This document shows, one piece after another, positions 9,022-17,772 of a stretch of DNA of 64,000 nucleotides. Source of the stretch: Pelagibacterium lentulum. GTDB lineage: Bacteria; Pseudomonadota; Alphaproteobacteria; Rhizobiales; Devosiaceae. The first letter of the stretch is position 1. Each line of letters opens with the position of its first letter. A program made the translations under genes and the position numbers. The stretch lies in assembly GCF_003992625.1 (NCBI RefSeq), contig NZ_RZMW01000041.1:303276-367275 (forward strand), read 5' to 3'. Below the pieces are notes generated by a model, which was not told the origin of the DNA, made no database searches, and saw only the letters and a list, made by a program, of their open reading frames with translations.

Positions 9022-10056
9022 AGCACGCTCGGGTACGTGGCTATTATTGAGATGTCGCGCCTGACCGGGCGCATGGCCGGCAAAGCGCTTATAGGCCCTA
9101 CTGAACGCGGCGTGCGATTGATAACCAAGCCGGCGGGCAGCCAGTTCGATCGGCATCCGGTCGCGCACGATCCATTGCATTGCCAGCCGCATACGCACCG
9201 CCGTTACGTAGCGCAGGGGCGTATATCCGGTCGCGACTGCGAACCTTTCGGCGAAAACCGAACGCGAACTGCCCATGAGGCCGGCCATTTCCGAAAGTGT
9301 CCAGTTATGTCCCGGATCTCGATGCACGGCCGAGAGCACCCGTCCAAGCCGCTCGTCTCGCAAGGCGCTGACCCACCCGGTCGCATCGCCGCAATCGCAT
9401 TCGATCCAACCCCGGACGACCAGCGCGGCAAGAACATCGGCCAATCGGGCCAATATGCTGGCCGTGCCAGCCCTTTCGGACTGCATTTCGCGATCCATCG
9501 CCTCAAGCAAGGGACGAATTTCAGGTTGCCGATCGACCAGAGAACTCACGCGTAACACGTCCGGCATAAGCTCGATCAAAGGGTGCAGCGATGCCATTTC
9601 AAAGTCCATACGGGCAGTGAAAATCAGCACATCCTTAGAACGGCAAACCTCGGCGTCGTGCGCATCGAGGGTGCAAATATCTTCGCATAGCGCCACGGTT
9701 AGAAAGCTCTCCAGAGGCCGCGCCCTGACATTGGCGTTCGAGACAATTGCATGTTCGCGCCCGCCGGGCAGCAAAATCGCGTCGCCACTGGAAATAGGCG
9801 CAGGCGCACTATCTGCAAGTTTCAAGATGGCCTGGCCACTCGCAACAAAATGGAACTGGGCGCCCTCCGATGGCGGAAAGCTGACACCGAAAGGCGGTGA
9901 GAACAAGAGCTTGGAATAGCTCGCGCCGCGCAAGCGCATGCCCATCAAAAGCTCGCTGATTGGATCGGATACAGATGCGTTCAAACTTCCGGACTTTCGA
10001 TCAAGAAATGCGGGATCTTTGTGATGGATAATCTGGCATTTCTCCCCATCTGGCAA
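9016..10056 (-). CDS. AraC-family regulator with N-terminal cupin (Cupin_6) domain
   Basis: Transcription factor of about 346 residues as an open frame. The N-terminal half (about 30-210) resembles the AraC_binding/Cupin_6 sensor (DPISELL..., GDAILLPGGREH). The C-terminal 100 residues form the two-helix AraC DNA-binding domain (LSEMAGLMGSSRSVFAERF, then IELAARRLGYQSHAAFSRAYKRFAG). The outermost start is TTG at 10056 with no good ribosome site; the true start is uncertain and may be a few codons inside. It is divergent from, and abuts, the NepI-like exporter gene, which it probably controls; this arrangement is common for cupin-AraC regulators and MFS pumps. Confidence 0.88.
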   Translation of the reverse strand: MPDGEKCQIIHHKDPAFLDRKSGSLNASVSDPISELLMGMRLRGASYSKLLFSPPFGVSFPPSEGAQFHFVASGQAILKLADSAPAPISSGDAILLPGGREHAIVSNANVRARPLESFLTVALCEDICTLDAHDAEVCRSKDVLIFTARMDFEMASLHPLIELMPDVLRVSSLVDRQPEIRPLLEAMDREMQSERAGTASILARLADVLAALVVRGWIECDCGDATGWVSALRDERLGRVLSAVHRDPGHNWTLSEMAGLMGSSRSVFAERFAVATGYTPLRYVTAVRMRLAMQWIVRDRMPIELAARRLGYQSHAAFSRAYKRFAGHAPGQARHLNNSHVPERAL

Positions 10057-10089
10057 TCACTATCCCTTCAGGACAAGGATTTCACGAAA

Positions 10090-11298
10090 ATGGGCAACAA
10101 TGCCGATACAGGAACTACGGAGCGGGTTTCCGCGCGAACCTGGGCAGCTGTTTTCTCCATGAGTCTCGGCGTTTTCGGGCTTGTGGGAGCCGAGTTTCTC
10201 CCTGCCAGTCTATTGACGTCAATGGCCAGCGAGCTTGGCATTACCGAGGGCATGGCAGGACAGGCGGTCACGGCGACCGCAATCATGGGCATGATTTCCG
10301 GTTTGACTGTAGCATCGGTCACCGGCTCGATCGACCGGCGTCATGTATTGCTGGGATTTTCGCTGCTTCTCGTTATTTCCAACGTCGTCGTCGCGGGCGC
10401 GCAGAACATTTACATCCTCTTGCTTGGACGCCTTTTGCTCGGTGTCGCGCTTGGAGGCTTCTGGGCACTTTCCACCGCCCTGGTGATGCGCATGGTGCCA
10501 CAAGACAGCGTGCCCAAAGCATTGGCTATTGTCGTTTCCGGGGTCTCTGCCGCCACGATCTTTGCGGCCCCCGTGGGCAGCTATGTCGGCGATATCTGGG
10601 GTTGGCGCGCGGTGTTTGCTGGTGCCGCAGTGCTTGGATTGATTACCTTTATGGTCCAACTGACAGTATTGCCATCGCTGCCACCGAGGGGCAGGGCCAG
10701 AATCGGGACGATATTTACGCTTCTGGCGCGTCCGGGCATCGGTCTTGCGATGATTGCCGTGCTTCTTGTCTTTACCGGGCACATGTCCATGTTCACTTAT
10801 GTCCGGCCCTATCTGGAAACCGTGGCCGATGTTGGCGTAATCGGCATATCGTCTGCTCTGCTGGCATTCGGGATCGCCAATTTTCTTGGTAACTATATAG
10901 GCGGGTTTATGGTCTCCCGCTCGCTGCGCCTGACGCTGGGGATAGTGCCGCTTGCAATCGCGGCAATGGCGTTCCTGCTTGTGGCAATCGGCGGCAGTTA
11001 TTTGACTGCCCTGATCTTGATCATCGTATGGGGCCTCGCCTTCGGAACCGTGCCTGTTGCCTGGTCGACATGGGTTTCACGCTCGGTAAGCGATGAAGCC
11101 GAAAGCGGCGGCGGCCTGCTTGTTGCCGCCATAAATTTCGCCATTGCCACAGGGGCCGCCGTGGGCGGACTCATTTTGGACCTTAGCGGGATTGAAAGCG
11201 TCTTTATAACCAATGGCATCGTGTTGGTGCTGGCGGCAGGGACAGTTGCGCTGGGCGTCGGCGCCGTTCGCTCCAAACCTGCTATGGCCCAAAGCTGA
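10090..11298 (+). CDS. MFS efflux transporter, NepI-like (DHA1 group)
   Basis: Twelve-helix major facilitator exporter, 402 residues from the ATG at 10090. Sequence resembles E. coli NepI (purine ribonucleoside efflux) throughout: AEFLPASLLTSMA, EGMAGQAVTATA, GRLLLGVALGGFWALS, MRMVPQDSVPKALA, PVAWSTWVSRS. A DRRHVL loop is present between helices 2 and 3. An upstream in-frame start at 10021 would give 23 extra polar residues and overlap the AraC gene; 10090 has an AAGG upstream and fits the family start better. Substrate could be a nucleoside or a drug. Probably controlled by the divergent AraC-type gene. Confidence 0.88.
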   Translation: MGNNADTGTTERVSARTWAAVFSMSLGVFGLVGAEFLPASLLTSMASELGITEGMAGQAVTATAIMGMISGLTVASVTGSIDRRHVLLGFSLLLVISNVVVAGAQNIYILLLGRLLLGVALGGFWALSTALVMRMVPQDSVPKALAIVVSGVSAATIFAAPVGSYVGDIWGWRAVFAGAAVLGLITFMVQLTVLPSLPPRGRARIGTIFTLLARPGIGLAMIAVLLVFTGHMSMFTYVRPYLETVADVGVIGISSALLAFGIANFLGNYIGGFMVSRSLRLTLGIVPLAIAAMAFLLVAIGGSYLTALILIIVWGLAFGTVPVAWSTWVSRSVSDEAESGGGLLVAAINFAIATGAAVGGLILDLSGIESVFITNGIVLVLAAGTVALGVGAVRSKPAMAQS

Positions 11299-11427
11299 CT
11301 TATCTTGCCGGTCTTGATGGGCACCGCCTTTAGAGAACATATGGGGTGCGTGGAGCCTTATAGCGCTGCGCATCCCGTCGCATTGACATCAAGTGCATGA
11401 ACCAACTGGCGCAAACGAGACATTGGC

Positions 11428-12378
11428 TCAGAAGGCGATCGAGAGAACCGTGCGGTCGTCGCAGAACTCGGACGTGGTTGACCCCTTGACCGAAGGATAA
11501 GCGTCGATCTTGTGGAAGTCGGCTTTCTCAACCAGCGCGAATTCGGTTTCCCAATCGGCAATCATTGTGCCCTTAGGCTGGGTCAGATAACCATCGGAAA
11601 AGATTTCCAGGCTTTTGAGCGTCGCTTTCTCGACCTTGAAATCACGAGTGCCATCGAGCAGGACCTTGCCGCCATTGAGGGACGCAAATCCCAATATTGT
11701 CGCGCCATTATTGGCAAAGCCAGGTTGGATCCTGATGCCGCCCGAAAGAAACCGTTCGATTGCTGGCTCATTGTTATGCCCGACCGCACGGCCTGCATCG
11801 GCGATTATCTTTTCGGCCAGTTCGCCGGAAAGAATCTGGCGCTGCACCGCCCAATCGAGGCCATTGAAAACGATCGAGCGGGTTTCCATCTCCACCGCGT
11901 CGCGGCATTCGTTCTGGCCAGCGAGGTGCTTGAAAATTGCAATGCGGGCACTATTGCTCACCGCGTCGATCAGCTTGTGGTGCTGATAAAGCGCGGAGCC
12001 ATTGATGCGTATGCCGGTATCGCCAGCCAGAATGATGCGGAAATACTCTCCCATATCAAGGGCGATGGCGGCGGTTGTCGAGGGCGGATGGGTCGCGCCA
12101 TAGCGCCTGGCGGCGGCAAGAACATCGTCGCTGATGGCCTGAAGCACATCGCCAAGCGGCATATCGGCCAAGGCCCCTTGAGAGGCCAGTCGCGCAATCG
12201 TTGCGGCGGCGGTACGTGCGGCGATGCGGCCTCCGCTCTGGCCTTGATAGGTCGCCCCGGTCGGATCGGTCGCCCCGTCAAATACGGCATAGACGAGGTC
12301 GGGAATTATGAGCGCGGTGTCATCGCCGACCTTGCCCGGGAACTTGTATTTGGAGTGCGAGAAAAGCTCGATATTCAT
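11428..12378 (-). CDS. Divergent PP2C-like phosphatase
   Basis: 316-residue protein, probably a metal-dependent phosphatase of the PPM/PP2C superfamily. Metal-site motifs appear in family order: GDD at 18-20, FDGATD with Asp34, LAGDTGIRING with Asp120, the SDG box at 261-263, and CDDRTVLSI with Asp307/Asp308 at the C-terminus. Overall similarity to classic PP2C is weak; DGATD replaces DGHGG. It lies 95 bp downstream of the ABC permease on the same strand and is likely the last gene of that operon. Target unknown: a phosphoprotein, or a phosphorylated small molecule brought in by the importer. No signal peptide, so cytoplasmic. Confidence 0.75.
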   Translation of the reverse strand: MNIELFSHSKYKFPGKVGDDTALIIPDLVYAVFDGATDPTGATYQGQSGGRIAARTAAATIARLASQGALADMPLGDVLQAISDDVLAAARRYGATHPPSTTAAIALDMGEYFRIILAGDTGIRINGSALYQHHKLIDAVSNSARIAIFKHLAGQNECRDAVEMETRSIVFNGLDWAVQRQILSGELAEKIIADAGRAVGHNNEPAIERFLSGGIRIQPGFANNGATILGFASLNGGKVLLDGTRDFKVEKATLKSLEIFSDGYLTQPKGTMIADWETEFALVEKADFHKIDAYPSVKGSTTSEFCDDRTVLSIAF

Positions 12379-12473
12379 CTTTTATAGGCCGCCGAATTCA
12401 GACAATGGGAAGCCGACGGGCGCCTTTGCAGGCGCCAGTGGCATGAGATGTGTCAAACTGCTCCCGAATGGGA

Positions 12474-14153
12474 TCAGACGAACGCTGCTTCCTTGCGGTC
12501 CGATAGCCAGAAGACTATGAAAACGCAGATTCCCGTGCTCACCATAAGCAGCGACGAAAGCGCGGCAGCAGTGCCGAATTCCCCGTTGATGACTTGCACA
12601 TAGATCAGGACCGGCATGGTGATGGTTCTGGCTGTGTAAAGGATCAGGGTCGATGACAGCTCGTTGATCGCAGTAATGAAGCTCATCATCGCGCCCACGA
12701 TCAGACCCGGCATCATCAGAGGCACAGTGACCGTTGCAAAGGTCTTTGCCGGGGACGCCCCGAGATTGACCGCTGCTTCCTCGATCGATGGCTTGATCTG
12801 GCGCAGGATAGAGGTCGTCGAGCGCACGCCATAGGGTAAGCGCCTGATAAAGAGTATCAGGATGATGATAAGCGCCGTTCCAGTGATGTCGAAAGGCGGA
12901 TGCCGGAAGGTTGCGACAAAGCCGATCGCCATGACGATGCCGGGAATGAGATAGGGTACCATAAGCAACAGGTCGAGCGTACCCGATACCGCGTTGTCGC
13001 GCCTGACAACGATGAAAGAAATCAGACCCGAGGCTATGCTGATGGCTGCCACCGCGATCAGGGCAAAGGTAAAACTGTTCATGATCGCCTGAGGCGAGTC
13101 GCGCAGGATGCGGGCATAGCTGTCCAGACCAAAACCGCCGGAGAACACCGGCCCGCTCGTTGCCAGAAACGAGGTATAGAGCACGGTGAAGGACGGCAGC
13201 ATGGCAAGAAACACCACGCCATAGCAAAAGGCATGCACGAGAACCGAGCGTCCCATGGGCAGGCTCTTTTTCACAGGCAGATTGGTCAATGCGCTTGCAT
13301 AGCGGCGCGTTGACATGATGTGGCGCTGCAGCAGCAGGGCCGCCATCGAAATCGCGATCATCAGCATGGAAATGGTAACGGCCATGGTCGGGGTGCCGCC
13401 CATTTCCGAGGTATATTGCGCATAGGCGATGGTGGAGAGCGTCTGTACGCCCCGCCCCAGGATCGCAGGCGTTCCGAAGTCGGCGATCGCGAGCACAAAA
13501 CAGATGATGGCGCCTGTGCTAACGGCTGGAAAAACCAGTGGCAGAGTAACCTTGTAAAAGCGCTGGAAGGCATTACAGCCCAGGTTCTCGGCAGCGTCTT
13601 CATAGGATTTGTTGATGGTGCTCAAAGCACTTTCAGTCATCAGGTAGATATATGGGAAGAACTTGAGACTGAAGACGGCAACGATGCCGGGAATGCCATA
13701 GACCGATGGAATCTGGATACCGAAATTGCCGAAAAAGTTGGTGACAGCGCCATTGGCGCCAAACAGCATAATCCAGGCATAAGCGCCAATAAAGGGCGGG
13801 GACACAAGCACCAGAACGGCAAAGGTGGCAACAATCGCCCTGCCCTTGATGCGAAAGCGCGACGTGCAGAAAGCCAGCGGAATGCCGATCAGGCTGGCCC
13901 CGATCATGCTCAGCGTGCCGATGATAACCGTATTCCAGAGCGCGGTCGTATAAAACCGCCGGGTCAGCACCTGCACGTAATTGGACAGGCCGAACTCGCC
14001 GGTGCGCGCGTCGAAAAAGCTGATCACAAAAACGCTTGTGATGGGCAGGATCAGAAAAATTGCCAGAATGGCGGCGATAGCAATGGTTACGCAGGTCCAG
14101 AAACCGGGCAACCGGAACCGCGGCGCGGGCCCGGACAGGGTTGTGCTACTCAT
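12474..14153 (-). CDS. Fused two-half ABC permease, Fe3+/phosphonate/polyamine-type
   Basis: Inner-membrane permease of an ABC importer, 559 residues, about 12 helices. It is an internal duplication: each half has an EAA loop, first EDAAENLGCNAFQRFYKVTLP near 185-205 and second EEAAVNLGASPAKTFATVTVP near 455-475. This is the FbpB/AfuB/PhnU-V layout used for ferric iron, 2-aminoethylphosphonate or polyamine import. Its start overlaps the stop of the ATPase gene by 4 bp. Partners are the ATPase at 14150 and the binding protein at 15338. Confidence 0.9.
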   Translation of the reverse strand: MSSTTLSGPAPRFRLPGFWTCVTIAIAAILAIFLILPITSVFVISFFDARTGEFGLSNYVQVLTRRFYTTALWNTVIIGTLSMIGASLIGIPLAFCTSRFRIKGRAIVATFAVLVLVSPPFIGAYAWIMLFGANGAVTNFFGNFGIQIPSVYGIPGIVAVFSLKFFPYIYLMTESALSTINKSYEDAAENLGCNAFQRFYKVTLPLVFPAVSTGAIICFVLAIADFGTPAILGRGVQTLSTIAYAQYTSEMGGTPTMAVTISMLMIAISMAALLLQRHIMSTRRYASALTNLPVKKSLPMGRSVLVHAFCYGVVFLAMLPSFTVLYTSFLATSGPVFSGGFGLDSYARILRDSPQAIMNSFTFALIAVAAISIASGLISFIVVRRDNAVSGTLDLLLMVPYLIPGIVMAIGFVATFRHPPFDITGTALIIILILFIRRLPYGVRSTTSILRQIKPSIEEAAVNLGASPAKTFATVTVPLMMPGLIVGAMMSFITAINELSSTLILYTARTITMPVLIYVQVINGEFGTAAALSSLLMVSTGICVFIVFWLSDRKEAAFV

Positions 14154-15232
14154 TGCAGCCTCGCGCCGGTTACGCCCGGTTCAAACAGCTTGACCTTATG
14201 AGGGGGAAACGAAAATCGCACATCGTCCTGTGGCTTGAGCGCAACGATCGCTTCGGAAGGGTGGGTAATGGCCTCGATTTCCTCGCCCGAGGGCAGGATC
14301 GCAGCGACATTCATTTCGCGTCCGGTGAAATTGACCTGCCGGACCTTGGCCTCAAGCGTGATTGCGTCCGGGCCAGCGTTATTGTCATTGACGGCAATGT
14401 CTTCGGGACGAATGGCAGCGACAAATTTTGTACCATTGGCCAGCTTTTGCCCAAGCGGCAAAGCGACAGAGGAACCGGGCAGGCTTATGCCGGCGTCCGT
14501 CTTTTCGGTATTGAGGAAATTGTTGGCCCCCACAAAGGATGCCACGAAGCGATTGGCGGGATTGTTGTAGATTTCCCAGGGCGCTGCGGCCTGCTGGATA
14601 ATGCCGCCATACATCACGCACACGATGTCGGACATGGCCAGCGCTTCTTCCTGGTCGTGGGTCACATAGATCGTTGTGATGACCATCGACTGCTGGATTT
14701 CGCGCAACTCGCGCCGCAGATCAACACGCAATTTGGCATCCAGATTGGAAAGCGGCTCATCCATAAGCAGCACCTTCGGATTGATAACCAGCGCACGCGC
14801 CAACCCAACGCGCTGCTGCTGACCGCCGGAAAGTTCGTGCGGCATGCGCTTGGCATATTCGCCAAGCTGCACCATTTTCAGGATTTTTTCCGAGCGCTCG
14901 GCGATTTCTGAAGCACCTGCCTTGCGCTGTTTGAGACCAAAAGCAACATTGTCGGCAACGCTGATATGGGGGAAAATCGCATAGTCCTGGAACACCATGC
15001 CCACATCGCGCTTATGGGCCGGGACATGTTCAATGGACTTGCCCTCGATCGAAATGCCGCCGCTATCTTGCTGGTGAAATCCGGCGATCGTGCGCAGCAA
15101 GGTTGTCTTGCCGCAGCCACTGGGACCAAGCAGTGTGAAAAACGCGCCCGAGGGAATGGAAATGGAAATCTGGGAGAGCGCGACGACGTCGCCATAACTC
15201 TTCTTGATGTTTGAAATTTCGACTGCGGCCAT
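14150..15232 (-). CDS. ABC importer ATPase, PotA/FbpC-like with TOBE domain
   Basis: Cytoplasmic ATPase, 360 residues. Walker A GPSGCGKTT near 40, Q-loop FQDYAIFPH, signature LSGGQQQR, Walker B LLMDEPLSNLDAK, H-loop THDQEEAL. The C-terminal about 110 residues form a TOBE-like domain. An in-frame start exists 13 codons upstream, but the ATG at 15232 is preceded by GGAGAAAAG at good spacing and begins directly with AAVEISNIKKSYG, so I used it. It drives the adjacent permease; the context does not settle the substrate between iron, phosphonate and polyamine. Confidence 0.92.
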   Translation of the reverse strand: MAAVEISNIKKSYGDVVALSQISISIPSGAFFTLLGPSGCGKTTLLRTIAGFHQQDSGGISIEGKSIEHVPAHKRDVGMVFQDYAIFPHISVADNVAFGLKQRKAGASEIAERSEKILKMVQLGEYAKRMPHELSGGQQQRVGLARALVINPKVLLMDEPLSNLDAKLRVDLRRELREIQQSMVITTIYVTHDQEEALAMSDIVCVMYGGIIQQAAAPWEIYNNPANRFVASFVGANNFLNTEKTDAGISLPGSSVALPLGQKLANGTKFVAAIRPEDIAVNDNNAGPDAITLEAKVRQVNFTGREMNVAAILPSGEEIEAITHPSEAIVALKPQDDVRFSFPPHKVKLFEPGVTGARLQ

Positions 15233-15296
15233 GAGCTTTTCTCCGCCACGCGCCGCCAAGCCTGCGGCCATGACATACCAAGGTTATGATGGAGAA

Positions 15297-15328
15297 CGGG
15301 CCGCAACGGGAGCTTCCGTCACGGCCCG
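15297..15328 (-). terminator. Hairpin between ABC binding-protein gene and ATPase gene
   Basis: CGGGCCGCAACGG at 15297-15309 faces CCGTCACGGCCCG at 15316-15328 (11 of 13 pair). It lies right after the binding-protein stop, with no strong T-run. Probably sets binding-protein mRNA above the rest of the operon. Confidence 0.6.
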
Positions 15329-15337
15329 CAGGGAGCA

Positions 15338-16330
15338 TCAGTAGAGATCGAAAAGGATTTCGTTCCACTCGTCCATCAGGCGGTCGCGATTATCGGCGGC
15401 CCAGGCAAAGTCATACTGGGCGTCCGGCACTTCGCTGAGCGGGATAAGCGCTTCATTGGCCTCGACGTCGGTGCGCACAGGGCGGCGTCCGACTTCCACG
15501 ACAACTTCCTGAGCCTGCTTCGATACCATGAAATCGATAAAGGCGCGGCCATTATCGGCGTTGGGCGCTCCGGCCACCAGCGCCATTCCGTCTGGCGCAA
15601 TCGCTGTGCCTTCGCTGGGGTAAACGATCTCGACAGGCGCATCGCCGAGCTTGTAGCGCAGGGCCGCGTCTTCAAGCGTGATACCAACACCCTGCTCGCC
15701 ATCATTGACGAAACGCGGCACGGCGCCCGAAGATGTCGAAAGCACCGAATTTGCGAAAATGCCCCGATAGATTTCCCAACCTTCTTCTTCGGTATCGAAA
15801 ACCTGAAGCACGTTGGCCAACTGGATATAGGCCGAACCGGACTGATCGGCGCGCGCCATGGAAATCAGCCCTTCATATTCCGGCTTTGCCAGATCAGCCC
15901 AGGATGTAGGCACCTCGGCATCGCCAAGCGCTTCGGGATTGACAATGAATGCGGTTACAACAGCGGTAAAGGGAACCCAGTTTTCGCTCGGGGAGAGCGC
16001 GGGATTGATTGCGTCAGCTTCAGTCGGCGTATAGGGCTCGAACAGTTCGGACGAAAAGTCGATGACCGTGCCATCTACGCTAAAGATGACATCGGCGACA
16101 GGGCGGCCGGATTCAGCGCGCAGACGGTTCATCAATTCGCCCGAACCAGCGCGGATCAGTTCCACATCAATGCCGGTATGTTCTTCAAACAACGGCACGA
16201 GCGCCTCAACGAGCTGCTCTGGCGCGGCCGAATAAACGACCACCGAACCTTCAGCATTGGCCGCGGCAGCATAACCAAGGCCGGCAACACCGGTCGCCAT
16301 GGCCAGCATTATTGTTGACAGTTTTCCCAT
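15338..16330 (-). CDS. Periplasmic binding protein of Fe3+/phosphonate-type ABC importer
   Basis: 330 residues; signal peptide MGKLSTIMLAMATG...ANA-EGSVVVYSA. The mature protein starts with the VVVYSA strand typical of FbpA/AfuA/PhnS-type receptors (SBP family with FbpA and polyamine receptors), followed by GIDVELIRAGSGELMNRLRAE and PVADVIFSVDG. It is the first gene of the SBP-ATPase-permease-phosphatase operon. I could not identify the paired tyrosines that would prove ferric-iron binding, and no Irr-type box lies upstream, so a phosphonate or other anion is as likely as iron. Confidence 0.88.
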   Translation of the reverse strand: MGKLSTIMLAMATGVAGLGYAAAANAEGSVVVYSAAPEQLVEALVPLFEEHTGIDVELIRAGSGELMNRLRAESGRPVADVIFSVDGTVIDFSSELFEPYTPTEADAINPALSPSENWVPFTAVVTAFIVNPEALGDAEVPTSWADLAKPEYEGLISMARADQSGSAYIQLANVLQVFDTEEEGWEIYRGIFANSVLSTSSGAVPRFVNDGEQGVGITLEDAALRYKLGDAPVEIVYPSEGTAIAPDGMALVAGAPNADNGRAFIDFMVSKQAQEVVVEVGRRPVRTDVEANEALIPLSEVPDAQYDFAWAADNRDRLMDEWNEILFDLY

Positions 16331-16608
16331 CGAACATTCTCCCTTTTTGTAAATCCCTCAGGGGGCCGGATCACCAGCCCGCATGTCGCAAATTGCAACT
16401 TCTATTTGATTACTTTACGTAATTTAATAAGTCAAGGTAGTCCGATATCTGTAGGGAAATTCCCCTTAAGCAACTGAATAAGAACATGATATTATGCTTT
16501 TCTGCGCTGACCTCCAGCGTATCGGAAAGTGCAGCGAAGCGCTTTTTTGCTGTCAGACGGCGCAAATTGGGCTAGGAACCGGCAAGGTGCACAAAAGGGG
16601 GCAAGGGC
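16331..16608. promoter_or_regulatory. Divergent intergenic region with two candidate operators
   Basis: This 278-bp gap between the binding-protein gene (minus) and the ROK gene (plus) has an unusually AT-rich centre. It holds GTCGCAA-A-TTGCAAC at 16385-16399 (6 of 7 paired) and ATTAC-N5-GTAAT at 16409-16423, which contains the perfect octamer TTACGTAA at 16415-16422. Either could bind the ROK protein or another regulator. No clear promoter was assigned. Confidence 0.45.
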
Positions 16609-17742
16609 TTGCTCGATCTGGGCTATAACGAGCGTCGAGTGCTTGAATTGCTGCGCGGCAGAGGTGGCATGGCGCGGGTCGATCTCGCGCGGGAAATGGG
16701 CGTATCGGCCCCTACCCTGACCCGGCTGACCGCCAATCTTCTCGATGCCGGCCTGATCCGCGAGGGCAGAGAGCAGCGCATCGACGGGATGCGTGGCAAA
16801 CCCTCCACCATGCTCGAACTCGATCCCGACGGCCTTTATACCCTTGGCGTCTATTTCAGTCCCGACGACATCCGGATCTGCGTGGCCGATTTTATCGGCA
16901 ATATCAGAGCGGAGTTCCGCCGGTCGCTGGAAGACCACAGTTTCGATTACATCATGGGCATCGCCGGGCCGGCAGCCGCGCAACTTCTCGAGGACGCTCA
17001 TATTGACCACAGGCACGTATTGGGTTGCGGGCTGACCTTTCCGGGGCATTTTTCGCGCAATCCCAATCACGTCCTGCAAATCAAGCAATTCGCCAATTGG
17101 CACGATGTGGACGTAAGCAGCGATTTTGAGCCCTATTTCGGCATGCCGGTCTTTCACGAAAATGACGGCAAGGCTGTCGCTCTTTCCGAGCTTTATTACG
17201 GAGCGGGGCGCGCAGTGCGCAATTTCGCAATGGTCTGGCTAAGTTACGGGATTGGCGGCGCGGTCGTGATCCAGCGCCATCTTTACCGCGGCACGAACCG
17301 CAATGCGGGCGAATTTGGCGGCCTGTTTCCCAAGTCGAACCCCCGGCCTTCCGGCCAGGATCTTTGCGATCTTCTGGCGGCAGACGGAATTATGGTCAGT
17401 CGGCTTGAGGATATCGATGAGGGCTTTGCCGACCACCCGATTGTCACCTCTTGGCTGGCGCGCGCCAAGGACCAGTTGCGTATGCTCTCGCTCACGGTGG
17501 CGCGTACGCTCGATCCCGGCGCCATCGTTTTCGGCGGGGTTCTGCCCGACTGGATACTGCGCAATATCGTTACGGAACTGGAATCGCTGGAAACGCTGGG
17601 GGAAGACTTTTTCGTCGAACCCCCCTCAATCCAGCAATCGCGCCTGAGCGATGTTCCCCATCTCGGCGCCGCCACCATCCCGATCTACCGTGCCGCTACA
17701 CCAAGCTACTATTCGGGCCGGGCGCTTAAAGGCTGGGCGTAA
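16609..17742 (+). CDS. ROK-family transcriptional regulator
   Basis: 377 residues. An N-terminal winged helix (about 5-65: RRVLELLRGRGGMARVDLAR, then SAPTLTRLTANLLDAGLI) is joined to a ROK sugar-kinase-like domain (about 75-370) with FHENDGKAVALSELYYGAGR and SYGIGGAVVI. The usual ROK zinc motif (CxCGxxGC) is absent: after NAGEFGG the segment PRPSGQDLCDLL has one Cys. The only start before the HTH is TTG at 16609, eight bases after GGGG. It points towards the Ugp-like sugar operon (convergent) and away from the Fe/phosphonate importer (divergent); by family the sugar operon is the more likely target. Confidence 0.88.
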   Translation: MLDLGYNERRVLELLRGRGGMARVDLAREMGVSAPTLTRLTANLLDAGLIREGREQRIDGMRGKPSTMLELDPDGLYTLGVYFSPDDIRICVADFIGNIRAEFRRSLEDHSFDYIMGIAGPAAAQLLEDAHIDHRHVLGCGLTFPGHFSRNPNHVLQIKQFANWHDVDVSSDFEPYFGMPVFHENDGKAVALSELYYGAGRAVRNFAMVWLSYGIGGAVVIQRHLYRGTNRNAGEFGGLFPKSNPRPSGQDLCDLLAADGIMVSRLEDIDEGFADHPIVTSWLARAKDQLRMLSLTVARTLDPGAIVFGGVLPDWILRNIVTELESLETLGEDFFVEPPSIQQSRLSDVPHLGAATIPIYRAATPSYYSGRALKGWA

Positions 17743-17772
17743 GGCGTGCGCGGGCTTTCCAGCCAATAGCCG

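Noticed and set aside
16331-16608. Irr or Fur box before the Fe3+-type binding-protein gene
   Set aside because: No sequence close to TTTAGAA-N3-TTCTAAA or a Fur box; the iron assignment therefore remains open.
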